From Methylococcaceae bacterium (GTDB lineage Bacteria > Pseudomonadota > Gammaproteobacteria > Methylococcales > Methylococcaceae), in the NCBI GenBank assembly GCA_028678445.1, contig JAJRDJ010000138.1, forward strand, positions 1 through 7,674: a stretch of 7,674 nucleotides of DNA, given 5' to 3'. Position numbers and translations under genes: made by a program. Positions 1 to 5,706 of this stretch are shown here, one piece after another. Each line of letters opens with the position of its first letter. Positions within the stretch are counted from its first letter, which is position 1. Below the pieces are notes generated by a model. The model did not search any database and was not told where the DNA came from. It was given only the letters and a program-made list of their open reading frames with translations.

Positions 1-1277
1 GACTTGGGCAGCGCGGCGGTCAGCACTTCAGGGCCGTCCTTCGTCACCAACACATCATCCTCGATGCGCACCCCGATGCCCCGCCAGCAGGGATCGACGT
101 CCAGGCTGTCGCTGGCGATGTAAAGGCCCGGCTCGACCGTGAGGACCATGCCCGGTAAAAGTTCGCGCCATTTGCCGTGGATCATGTAAGCCCCTACGTC
201 ATGCACATCCATGCCCAGCCAGTGGCCTGTGCGGTGCATGTAGAATTTTTTATAGGCTTCGTCCTTGATGAGTTTCGAAACCTTGCCCTCGAGCAAGCCC
301 AGGCGGACCAGCCCCCGGGTCAACACTTTCACGGCCGCCTCATGCGGCTCGATCCAGCGGCGGCCGGGGCGAACCGCATCAATGGCGGCGAGCTGAGCCT
401 CCAGCACCAGTTCGTAAATGAGCCGCTGAGGTTTGCTGAATTGGCCGTTGACCGGGAACGTCCGGGTAATGTCGGAGGCGTAGTTTTCACATTCCGCCCC
501 CGCATCGATGAGCAACAAATCGCCGTCCCTTAGAATGGCCTTATTCTCGGTGTAATGCAGCACACAGGCATTGGCCCCGCCCGCCACAATGCTCGGATAG
601 GCTTGTGAACGCATGCCGTGCAGTGCCAGTTCATGAGTCAGCTCCGCCTCGATTTCATACTCGTGCCGGCCGGGGCGGCAGGCCCGCATGGCCCTCAGGT
701 GCCCGCGCACGGAAACCTCCACCGCCTTTTTCATGATGCGTATCTCCTCGGGTGACTTCACTAGACGCTGCTCATGTAAAAGGTACTCCAGCGCAATAAA
801 TTCATACGGCGCCTGTACGCCGGTGCGGGTACGTCCGCGCAGCTCGTTGACCGCCGCCATTACGACATGGTCCAGATCGGCATCGTGTCCGATGGGAAAA
901 TACACCCGGTCGCGGTTTTCGAGGAGCAGCGGTAATTGCTCGTCCAGTTCCTCAATGGGAAACGCCTCATCCGCGCCGTGGTCTTTCCGGGCTCCCTCAA
1001 GGCCCGCATGGCGACCGGTCCAGATCGCTTTTTCCGGGTCGAACTCGCGACAGAACAGCACAAACTCGCCCTGCTTGCGGCCCGGCGCCAGCACCGCCAC
1101 CGCCTCGGGTTCATGAAAGCCGGACAGATAATGAAAATCGCTGTGCTGGCGGAACGGGTATTCCACATCCCGGTTGCGAATGCTGGCCGGTGCGCTGGCC
1201 AGAATGGCCACACTATTTCTTTTCATCTGCCGCATCAGCTTTTTGCGGCGCTGCTTGAAGTCGCTGTTATGGAGCAT
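1..1277 (-). CDS. pepP: Xaa-Pro aminopeptidase (aminopeptidase P), 3' end cut by window edge
   Basis: Cytosolic metallopeptidase that removes the N-terminal residue from peptides with proline at position 2. I translated the minus strand by hand: 425 codons are present and the frame is still open at base 1, so only the extreme C-terminus is missing (the E. coli enzyme has about 440 residues). Residues 1-170 match the aminopeptidase P N-terminal domain, and the rest is the pita-bread M24 fold. All five dinuclear metal ligands are visible: D258 in LLIDAGAE, D269 in SDITRTF, H352 in RTGHWLG, E382 in TVEPGLYI and E406 in GVRIEDD. The second active-site histidine lies in VHDVG. The start is the ATG at 1275-1277; an in-frame TAA lies seven codons upstream, and that TAA is also the ygfB stop. 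No strong Shine-Dalgarno is visible, which fits translation coupled to ygfB 12 bases away. The ygfB-pepP order is typical of gammaproteobacteria, often followed by ubiH, which would lie outside the window. Confidence 0.95.
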   Translation of the reverse strand, partial: MLHNSDFKQRRKKLMRQMKRNSVAILASAPASIRNRDVEYPFRQHSDFHYLSGFHEPEAVAVLAPGRKQGEFVLFCREFDPEKAIWTGRHAGLEGARKDHGADEAFPIEELDEQLPLLLENRDRVYFPIGHDADLDHVVMAAVNELRGRTRTGVQAPYEFIALEYLLHEQRLVKSPEEIRIMKKAVEVSVRGHLRAMRACRPGRHEYEIEAELTHELALHGMRSQAYPSIVAGGANACVLHYTENKAILRDGDLLLIDAGAECENYASDITRTFPVNGQFSKPQRLIYELVLEAQLAAIDAVRPGRRWIEPHEAAVKVLTRGLVRLGLLEGKVSKLIKDEAYKKFYMHRTGHWLGMDVHDVGAYMIHGKWRELLPGMVLTVEPGLYIASDSLDVDPCWRGIGVRIEDDVLVTKDGPEVLTAALPK

Positions 1278-1289
1278 GGCCGTTCCGAA

Positions 1290-1826
1290 TTAATGGCGTT
1301 GCGGTGGCGTCTGGGACATAAATTCGCTGTGGATCACCTGCACGCCGATCCGGACGTACTCGGTGAGTTCGGTGTAGGCCGTTTCGTCCGTCTCTCCAGA
1401 GACCGCCGGATCGAGCCGGACGATTTCAAGAAAATCCCTAAGAATCTCGGTGCATTCACCCGGCCAGCCGGAATCCTTGCCCGTATAGCCGATCCCCTGC
1501 AGGAATCCATGACACCACTCGCCGAGCGCCTGGGCGCGACCTTCGAGGGTATCCTCTTCCTCCGGCAAGAGAGGTGCGAAGGAAAAATCGAAATCGGTCA
1601 ACTGGCGACGGGTCTGATCGAAGAGCTGGCGCAGGCGCGCCCGGTTCACGCCCTGAATGCCATCCAGTTCGTTGCCGAAGTAATCATGCAGCCACTGATC
1701 GCTGTCCATGGCCGAATCCATGCACAACATGCCGGATAACAGTCCGTGGGCCTCCGCAGCGCTACCGGAAGCGCCGCTGCCGGTCAGGCTGTCCTGGATG
1801 GCTCCGAAGCTGATGTCTTGATTCAT
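1290..1826 (-). CDS. ygfB: YgfB family protein (UPF0149/YecA-like)
   Basis: Small soluble helical protein of the UPF0149 family, 178 residues, close to the usual family length. Signature stretches are AEAHGLLSGMLC (24-35), FSFAPLLP (81-88), WCHGFLQGIG (104-113) and EYVRIGVQVI (156-165). The N-terminus begins MNQDISFGAIQDSL. A purine-rich AAGGCGAG lies about 7-14 bases before the ATG and supports this start. The gene ends 12 bases before pepP, so the two are probably co-transcribed. It is divergent from zapA across an 85-base gap. The biochemical function of the family is not settled. In Pseudomonas aeruginosa YgfB has been linked to beta-lactam resistance through control of an amidase-regulating pathway; whether that applies here is not visible from the sequence. 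Confidence 0.93.
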   Translation of the reverse strand: MNQDISFGAIQDSLTGSGASGSAAEAHGLLSGMLCMDSAMDSDQWLHDYFGNELDGIQGVNRARLRQLFDQTRRQLTDFDFSFAPLLPEEEDTLEGRAQALGEWCHGFLQGIGYTGKDSGWPGECTEILRDFLEIVRLDPAVSGETDETAYTELTEYVRIGVQVIHSEFMSQTPPQRH

Positions 1827-1837
1827 GGCGGCTCGCC

Positions 1838-1866
1838 TTGTCGGCTCTTGTCTAATTCATTATCCT
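1838..1866 (+). promoter_or_regulatory. Possible sigma70 promoter for zapA in the ygfB/zapA divergent region
   Basis: A -35-like TTGTCG (1838-1843) is separated by exactly 17 bases from a -10-like TATCCT (1861-1866). Each hexamer matches 4 of 6 consensus bases. Transcription would start about 40 bases before the zapA ATG. The 85-base gap must also hold a ygfB promoter on the minus strand, where only weak boxes are visible (GATAAT or TAGGAT around 1859-1866). The proposal rests on spacing and consensus only. Confidence 0.35.
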
Positions 1867-1911
1867 AACACCCGCTTTTAACTTCATCCAAAACTCCCGC
1901 GAAGTAATCCC

Positions 1912-2142
1912 ATGAGAGAGTCACCCCCGCCGATCAAGGTTCAGATTCTAGGCAAGGAATACCCGGTTTCGTGCCCGGCGGACGAGCAGCATGAGCTCCT
2001 CCTCGCCGCGCGTTATCTCGATGAGAAAATGCGTGAAATTCGCGATATCGGGCGCATCATCGGCACGGAGCGGATTGCCGTGATGGCGGCGCTCAATATC
2101 GCTCATGAGCTGCTGCAGTTGCGGCAACGCAGGGGCGACTAA
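1912..2142 (+). CDS. zapA: Cell division protein ZapA, short form lacking most of the C-terminal coiled coil
   Basis: ZapA binds FtsZ at midcell and promotes protofilament bundling. The product is 76 residues. The N-terminal half fits the family: VQILGKEYPVSCPADE (roughly 10-25), then a helix with LLLAARYLDEKMREIRD, then a conserved segment similar to TERIAVMAALNIAHELL (about 52-68). E. coli ZapA has 109 residues; its extra C-terminal residues form the long coiled coil used for tetramer formation. Here translation stops at TAA right after a short RQRRGD. I read both other frames downstream: one reads CSCGNAGATNPDE and the other AVAATQGRLILTKG. Neither restores a coiled coil, so a simple frameshift is unlikely. 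The ribosome binding site is weak (GAAGTA before the ATG). Position next to ygfB and directly before 6S RNA is the standard context. Confidence 0.9.
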   Translation: MRESPPPIKVQILGKEYPVSCPADEQHELLLAARYLDEKMREIRDIGRIIGTERIAVMAALNIAHELLQLRQRRGD

Positions 2143-2195
2143 TCCTGACGAAAGGCCTCGCGAACGCCGGCTGACCGGGTCTGGCCAAACGGCGC

Positions 2196-2223
2196 TTGCG
2201 CTTGTCATCAAAGCCGGTAGAAT
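2196..2223 (+). promoter_or_regulatory. Probable promoter of 6S RNA
   Basis: A -10 hexamer TAGAAT (2218-2223, 5 of 6 consensus) ends seven bases before the inferred 5' end of 6S RNA at about 2231. The best-spaced -35 is TTGCGC (2196-2201, 16-base spacer), which matches only three positions. A better-looking TTGTCA at 2202-2207 is too close to act as a -35 for this -10. The distance from the -10 to the start of the RNA stem supports the call. Confidence 0.5.
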
Positions 2224-2230
2224 CCTGCCT

Positions 2231-2419
2231 CGGTATTCCCTGCCCCGTTCGAGGCACGCTGGGTTACTTCTTGAGCCTAATCTAAAACCCCGGGAGCATC
2301 AGACCACCGATGTGCGCAAGCCCGCCCGGAGCGGGAAGCCTGATTCGGGGTTCGCTGATCCCACCTGAACCATACGGTTCAAGGGCGAAAGCGGGTTACG
2401 GCGATGGCGGGGAATACCC
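2231..2419 (+). ncRNA. ssrS: 6S RNA
   Basis: 6S RNA mimics an open promoter and sequesters sigma70 RNA polymerase in stationary phase. The closing stem is GGTATTCCC (2232-2240) with GGGAATACC (2410-2418), extended inward by TGCC/GGCG to 13 pairs with one wobble. Bases shared with the E. coli RNA include TTGAGCC on the 5' side of the central bubble, GGAGCAT, GAAGCCT, and the small 3'-side hairpin TGAACC-ATAC-GGTTCA (2366-2381). The terminal arm is supported by AACCCCG (2286-2292) with CGGGGTT (2346-2352), ATCAG (2298-2302) with CTGAT (2340-2344), and CCCG (2321-2324) with CGGG (2332-2335). A length of about 187-189 bases is normal for the family. It sits immediately after zapA, its standard place. 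The usual downstream partner ygfA is absent here. Confidence 0.93.
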
Positions 2420-2436
2420 TAATTTCCCTATCTGAT

Positions 2437-2461
2437 CTTGCCCGCCCGCCTTCGGCAAGGC
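2437..2461. terminator. Possible hairpin terminator between 6S RNA and the convergent membrane-protein gene
   Basis: Two alternative stems exist in this short gap: CTTGCC (2437-2442) with GGCAAG (2454-2459), and the tighter GCCTT-CGGC-AAGGC (2448-2461). It sits between a plus-strand RNA and the end of a minus-strand gene, so it could serve both directions. No T-run follows on either strand, so termination efficiency is doubtful. Confidence 0.3.
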
Positions 2462-2469
2462 CGTGCTTC

Positions 2470-2856
2470 TCAAGCCAGAAGAATGAAAGCACCCCAGAGC
2501 AATAAAGCCAACCACGCCAGGACATACCCTCCTTGTTCGCGGGTCAGTTGCCGAAGGTCCTGGGACTCTATCCAGTCAAGCAAGCGTGGGGCATAAGGCG
2601 CCAGCCCCGCAATCATCAGCAAAGACATGAAGAGGCAAACGGCCAGAATCTCTACGATGTCCAGCCCGGAGCGAACCAGCAGCCACAACACGAGAGCGGC
2701 GCTCATCAGAGCTACCCGTGAAGTTATTTCAGGATGCCTGTAGATCCATCGGGCAAACCCGAACCAGGCGCGCGGCCGGGTCGCGAGCATTGCCATCTTT
2801 ACCGCGGAAAGCAACAGCAGGAGCGCGGCCAGTATTTGGGTGATCGGCGAATTCAT
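2470..2856 (-). CDS. Small four-helix membrane protein, family not recognised
   Basis: I do not recognise this 128-residue protein. It is strongly hydrophobic, with four likely membrane segments: about 5-25 (leucine-rich), 45-63, 66-88 and 109-127. Between helices 1 and 2 is a short basic and aromatic loop (RPRAWFGFARWIYRHPE, 27-43), and between helices 3 and 4 a polar loop (RLLDWIESQDLRQLTREQ, 91-108). The start is well supported: GGAGG (minus strand, 2864-2868) lies seven bases before the ATG at 2854-2856. There are no cysteine pairs, catalytic motifs or known transporter signatures. It runs convergent to 6S RNA and occupies the place often taken by ygfA, on the opposite strand. It has its own upstream region of about 390 bases shared with the divergent EVE gene. 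Inner-membrane location is inferred from the helices. Confidence 0.75.
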   Translation of the reverse strand: MNSPITQILAALLLLLSAVKMAMLATRPRAWFGFARWIYRHPEITSRVALMSAALVLWLLVRSGLDIVEILAVCLFMSLLMIAGLAPYAPRLLDWIESQDLRQLTREQGGYVLAWLALLLWGAFILLA

Positions 2857-3248
2857 GGCTCAGCCTCCGGGGGTTTACAATAAATTGGGGCCGCAAATGA
2901 AACCGGCTCCGGCCGGAAAAGTATTGAATTCCAATCTTCCTGCAACCGGGTTTGACTTGGTACCGCCTGGATTTCGGTCTCATGGTAGCGCCGCACACTG
3001 CAAAGTCCATAATGCCAGGTAACGCGAGTCATTCCGCATGAGAGAAAATCCCGTGAGTGACTCGCGCTTAGTGTGACAGGTTCTGGTTTTCCGCCATTCA
3101 TCTCGCCGAGCCGGTCCGCCATAAGGCCATCAAGGGCATGGGCGATCACACCGACAAGCGGCGGGATGACACGCGGGTCAGCGTCAATAGGCGAAGAATA
3201 CCTCCCGCTGCCTACCCCGGCACTGCAGAACGTTCTCAAGGAGCATCC
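2857..3248. other. Intergenic region between the membrane-protein and EVE-domain genes
   Basis: This stretch of 392 bases must hold the promoters of two divergent genes. I see no convincing gene on either strand, no tRNA, and no trace of 5-formyltetrahydrofolate cyclo-ligase motifs. Visible elements are a 12-bp inverted repeat at 3023-3066 and the GGAGG site of the minus-strand gene at 2864-2868. On the minus strand, about 3010-3215 stays open and reads like protein in part, but has no start or known motif. No confident sigma70 promoter stands out. I looked for guanidine riboswitch hallmarks, because a guanidinium exporter lies downstream, and did not find them. Confidence 0.6.
3023..3066. 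repeat. 12-bp inverted repeat with 20-base loop
   Basis: Left arm CGCGAGTCATTC (3023-3034) faces right arm GAGTGACTCGCG (3055-3066). Eleven pairs are Watson-Crick and one is G-T (3032 with 3057). The outer nine bases are perfect. The loop (3035-3054) is A-rich in its middle. No T-run follows on either strand, so it does not look like an intrinsic terminator. It lies about 180 bases before the EVE gene and about 170 bases upstream of the divergent membrane-protein gene. It could be an operator for a dimeric regulator or a structured leader RNA; the sequence does not decide. Confidence 0.7.
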
Positions 3249-3710
3249 ATGACTGGCTATTGGCTGATGAAATCCGAACCGGGCGAGTTCGGCATCGACG
3301 ATCTGGCGCTTCGTCCGAATCAGACCGAACACTGGGACGGCGTCCGCAACTATCAGGCACGCAACCTGATGCGGGACGGGATGAAGCTCGGCGACCTTGT
3401 GTTTTTTTATCACTCCAATTGTGCCCAGCCGGGGATCGTCGGTATCGCCCGGGTCGCCCGTGAGGCCTATCCGGACCACACGGCATTTGATCCCTTGGAT
3501 CAACATTTTGACCCGAAAAGCCGGCCGGACCAGCCGACCTGGTACATGGTCGATGTGGTGTTGGTGCGCAAGCTGAACCGGACCATCACGCTGTCCGAAT
3601 TGAAGACGCGGCCGGAGCTTGAGGGGCTCGCCCTCGTGCGTCGCGGCAACCGGCTGTCGGTCATGCCGGTCAGCGAGCCGCAATGGCACTCTATCCTGGG
3701 ACTCGAGTGA
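3249..3710 (+). CDS. EVE-domain protein (thymocyte nuclear protein 1-like, DUF55)
   Basis: Single-domain EVE protein of 153 residues, the usual bacterial length. EVE is a PUA-like fold. Members are thought to bind modified bases in DNA or RNA, and fusions to restriction-type nucleases are known, but the cellular job of stand-alone bacterial copies is unclear. Hallmarks visible are YWLMKSEP (4-11), the HWDGVRNYQARN segment (28-39), GDLVFFYHS (48-56), PGIVGIARV (61-69) and the YMVDVVLV strand (99-106). The start is the ATG at 3249, with a strong AAGGAG at 3238-3243 five bases before it and the family N-terminus MTGYWLMKSEP. The frame is open upstream to an ATG at 3138, but that extension has no family similarity and no good binding site. 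The stop overlaps the start of the next gene by four bases (GTGA), so the two are likely translationally coupled. Confidence 0.92.
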   Translation: MTGYWLMKSEPGEFGIDDLALRPNQTEHWDGVRNYQARNLMRDGMKLGDLVFFYHSNCAQPGIVGIARVAREAYPDHTAFDPLDQHFDPKSRPDQPTWYMVDVVLVRKLNRTITLSELKTRPELEGLALVRRGNRLSVMPVSEPQWHSILGLE

Positions 3711-4024
3711 GCTGGCTGTACCTGTTCGGGGCTGGCCTGTTTGAAATCGGCTGGCCGGTCGGCTTGAAGCTGGCGCAAACATCCGGCCACCGGCTGTTGG
3801 GGATTGCCATCGCCATCGCCTGCATGGCCGCAAGCGGCAGCCTGTTGTGGCTGGCGCAACGTGACATCACCATCGGGACGGCCTATGCCGTCTGGACCGG
3901 AATCGGCGCGGCGGGAACCTTCCTGGTCGGCGTCTGGTTTTTTGGTGACCCCGACAGCCTTGGCCGTTATCTCGGCGTGCTATTGATCATTGGGGGTGTC
4001 GCGATGCTGAAGCTGGCCCATTAA
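3707..4024 (+). CDS. gdx: Small multidrug resistance family transporter, Gdx/SugE guanidinium-exporter type
   Basis: Four-helix inner-membrane antiporter that works as a dual-topology dimer. Gdx members export guanidinium in exchange for protons. I choose the GTG at 3707, giving 105 residues, the same length as E. coli SugE/Gdx and the canonical N-terminus MSWLYLFGAGLFEIGW. An ATG at 3683 would add eight residues from inside the EVE gene. The essential proton-coupling glutamate is E13. W16, Y60 and W63 are at the standard SMR positions, within FEIGW and GTAYAVWTGIGA (57-68). GLK at 19-21 and a C-terminal LIIGGVAMLKLAH-type helix complete the family pattern. Gdx rather than broad-range Qac/EmrE is inferred from the SugE-like GTAYAVWTGIGA segment. 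TGGGA (3697-3701) may act as the binding site. The gene overlaps the EVE stop by GTGA and converges on ilvA, whose stop is 20 bases away. Confidence 0.92.
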   Translation: MSWLYLFGAGLFEIGWPVGLKLAQTSGHRLLGIAIAIACMAASGSLLWLAQRDITIGTAYAVWTGIGAAGTFLVGVWFFGDPDSLGRYLGVLLIIGGVAMLKLAH

Positions 4025-4045
4025 CAGGCCGCCTTCGGGACTGTT
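4023..4045. terminator. Possible bidirectional hairpin between gdx and ilvA
   Basis: AACAG (4023-4027) pairs with CTGTT (4041-4045), with further pairing inside across a small bulge, either CCG/CGG or CC-TTCG-GG. It fills almost the entire 20-base gap between two convergent genes, where a shared terminator would be expected. The T-tract on either side is minimal (TTT at 4044-4046 on the plus side, and TTAA on the minus side). Confidence 0.4.
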
Positions 4046-5589
4046 TAGCCTCCGGTTTTATGCGTTGGGTTTTCGCTGCCGCCGACGAACAACCGGTAGG
4101 CCGGGTTATGGGTTTCATCGCGATAGACGTAGCCAAGCTCTTCGAGGGAGGCGCGCAAGTCCTTGCGCTCCGGCCTCGGCACCTGGATGCCGATTAACAC
4201 CCGCCCGTAAGCGGCGCCATGGTTACGGTAGTGGAACAGGCTAATGTTCCAGCGCCCGCTGAGCTTGGACAGAAAGGCCAGCAGCGCCCCCGGACGCTCG
4301 GGGAATTCAAAACTGAAGACGACCTCATCCAGCAGCCGCTGGGAATGGCCACCCACCATGTAGCGGATGTGCTCCAGGGCCAGTGTATTGCCGCGCATGT
4401 CGATGACTTTGTATCCTTTCGCCCCGAGTTCGCTCAGCAGATGCCCGGCATCCTCGCCTTCCGTCTGGACCCCGACGAAGATGTGCGCGGCGCTAACATC
4501 GAAATAGCGGTAGTTGAATTCGGTAATCCCGCGCCGGCCCAGCGCGCGGCAGAAATCCAGAAAACTGCCGGGACGCTCGGGGATGGTGACGGCCATCAGG
4601 AGTTCGCACGCTTCGCCGATCTGGACCCGTTCCACCACATGGCGCAGACGGTCGAAGTTGATGTTGGCGCCGCTCTCGATGGCAATCAGGCATTGATCGG
4701 CAATGCCGGTGCGCTCCGCGTATTTCCGGGCACCCGCCACCCCCAGTGCACCAGCGGGTTCGGCCACCGAGCGGGTATCGTCAAAAATGTCCTTGATCGC
4801 GGTACAGATTTCATCGATGCTGACGGTGACCACCTCATCGACGTAGTGGTGAGCCACGTGGAAGGTTTCCTTGCCAATCTGCCTGACCGCCACGCCATCG
4901 GCAAACAGGCCCACCTGTCTCATGACGACCCGGCGGCCGGCCTTGAGCGCCCGATTCAGGCAGTCGGCGTCGTCGGGTTCGACGCCGATGATTTTGGTCT
5001 CCGGCCGGACGAATTTGACGTAGGCCGCGATTCCGGCAATCAGACCTCCCCCCCCCACCGGAACAAAGATGGCGTGGATGTCGTCGTGATGCTGCCGGAG
5101 AATTTCCATGCCGATGGTGCCCTGTCCGGCGATCACGTCCAGGTCGTCGTAGGGATGAATGAAGGTGAGCTGCGCTGCTTCGGCGAGCTCGATCGCCCGC
5201 ACGTAGGCTTCGTCATAGGTATCGCCGTGCAGGATGATTTCCGCCCCCCGGTTCCGTACGCCGTTGACCTTGATGGCGGGCGTCGTACAGGGCATGACGA
5301 TCACGGCACGGATGCCCAGCCGGGCGGCGGCCAGCGCCACGCCCTGCGCGTGATTGCCGGCGGAAGCGGCAATGACCCCGGCCTTGCGGGCCGCTTCGCC
5401 GAGGCCGGAGATTTTGTTATAGGCGCCCCGCAGCTTGAAGGAGAACACCGGCTGCAGATCCTCGCGCTTGATGTAAACTCGGTTGCCCAGGCGGCGGCTG
5501 AGTCCTGTGGCGTAATCCAGCGGACTCTCGATCGCGACATCGTAGACGCGGGCGCGGAGGACGCGCTCAATGTATTTGCTCAACATCAT
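4045..5589 (-). CDS. ilvA: Threonine ammonia-lyase, biosynthetic (threonine deaminase)
   Basis: PLP enzyme that converts threonine to 2-oxobutanoate and ammonia, the first committed step of isoleucine synthesis. It is 514 residues, matching the long biosynthetic form (E. coli IlvA 514). The catalytic domain spans about 1-320. The PLP lysine is K52 in SFKLRGAYNK, SAGNH follows at 76-80, the phosphate-binding glycine loop PVGGGGLIAG is at 178-187, and the end of the fold is ESGANINFDRLR (305-316). The regulatory part has two ACT-like domains, at about 331-403 and 423-505, each opening with a PERPG motif (337-341 and 430-434). These are the sites of feedback control by isoleucine and valine in the family. 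The start is the first of two adjacent ATGs (5589 or 5586); the MLSKYIERVL-type N-terminus resembles Pseudomonas-type IlvA. The Shine-Dalgarno is poor. The gene is divergent from rpiA and convergent with gdx. Confidence 0.96.
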   Translation of the reverse strand: MMLSKYIERVLRARVYDVAIESPLDYATGLSRRLGNRVYIKREDLQPVFSFKLRGAYNKISGLGEAARKAGVIAASAGNHAQGVALAAARLGIRAVIVMPCTTPAIKVNGVRNRGAEIILHGDTYDEAYVRAIELAEAAQLTFIHPYDDLDVIAGQGTIGMEILRQHHDDIHAIFVPVGGGGLIAGIAAYVKFVRPETKIIGVEPDDADCLNRALKAGRRVVMRQVGLFADGVAVRQIGKETFHVAHHYVDEVVTVSIDEICTAIKDIFDDTRSVAEPAGALGVAGARKYAERTGIADQCLIAIESGANINFDRLRHVVERVQIGEACELLMAVTIPERPGSFLDFCRALGRRGITEFNYRYFDVSAAHIFVGVQTEGEDAGHLLSELGAKGYKVIDMRGNTLALEHIRYMVGGHSQRLLDEVVFSFEFPERPGALLAFLSKLSGRWNISLFHYRNHGAAYGRVLIGIQVPRPERKDLRASLEELGYVYRDETHNPAYRLFVGGSENPTHKTGG

Positions 5590-5662
5590 CCAGTCGGGGC
5601 GTCAATCGGTCATTCAGGAGGCAGCGGGCGGGTGCGGCATGGCGGCGAGGCCAATCGCACGC

Positions 5663-5693
5663 TATTATCTTTCAGTTGTAACCATGACTCCAA
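5663..5693. promoter_or_regulatory. Overlapping divergent -10 boxes for ilvA (-) and rpiA (+)
   Basis: On the plus strand TATTAT (5663-5668, 5 of 6) is a candidate -10 for rpiA, with a poor -35 upstream. On the minus strand the same bases read GATAAT (5664-5669, 5 of 6), a candidate -10 for ilvA. An 18-base spacer separates it from a -35-like TTGGAG (minus strand, 5688-5693). This would place the ilvA transcript start about 60 bases before its ATG. These are consensus-based calls only. Confidence 0.35.
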
Positions 5694-5706
5694 GAAGGAA
5701 AAAACA

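Noticed and set aside
936..1739. Plus-strand frame of 267 codons antisense to pepP and ygfB
   Set aside because: Both minus-strand genes are well supported by family motifs; the plus-strand reading is their shadow.
2105..2368. Plus-strand frame overlapping the zapA end and 6S RNA, considered as a frameshifted zapA tail
   Set aside because: The translation is not helical or coiled-coil-like, and it runs straight through 6S RNA.
2950..3020. tRNA-like piece (CTCATGGTAGCGC resembles a D-arm)
   Set aside because: There is no T-arm GGTTCGA-type sequence, no acceptor pairing and no proper anticodon arm at the right distances.
3138..3248. Upstream ATG extension of the EVE protein
   Set aside because: The extra 37 residues are basic and unlike any EVE protein, while the ATG at 3249 has AAGGAG at ideal distance and the family N-terminus.
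2857..3248. Guanidine riboswitch ahead of the EVE-gdx pair
   Set aside because: I looked for paired hairpins with ACGR loops (guanidine-II) and other ykkC-type hallmarks and found none; the 12-bp inverted repeat has a 20-base loop of different character.
2853..3833. Minus-strand frame of 326 codons across the EVE gene
   Set aside because: Most of it is antisense to the clearly coding EVE and gdx genes and it has no motif; only the short piece around 3010-3215 is noted separately.
4219..5706. Long open plus-strand frame antisense to ilvA that runs in frame into rpiA
   Set aside because: Its translation has no family features and its codons mirror the strong ilvA coding strand. rpiA has its own binding site and canonical start at 5707, so the upstream part is a GC-rich antisense artefact.
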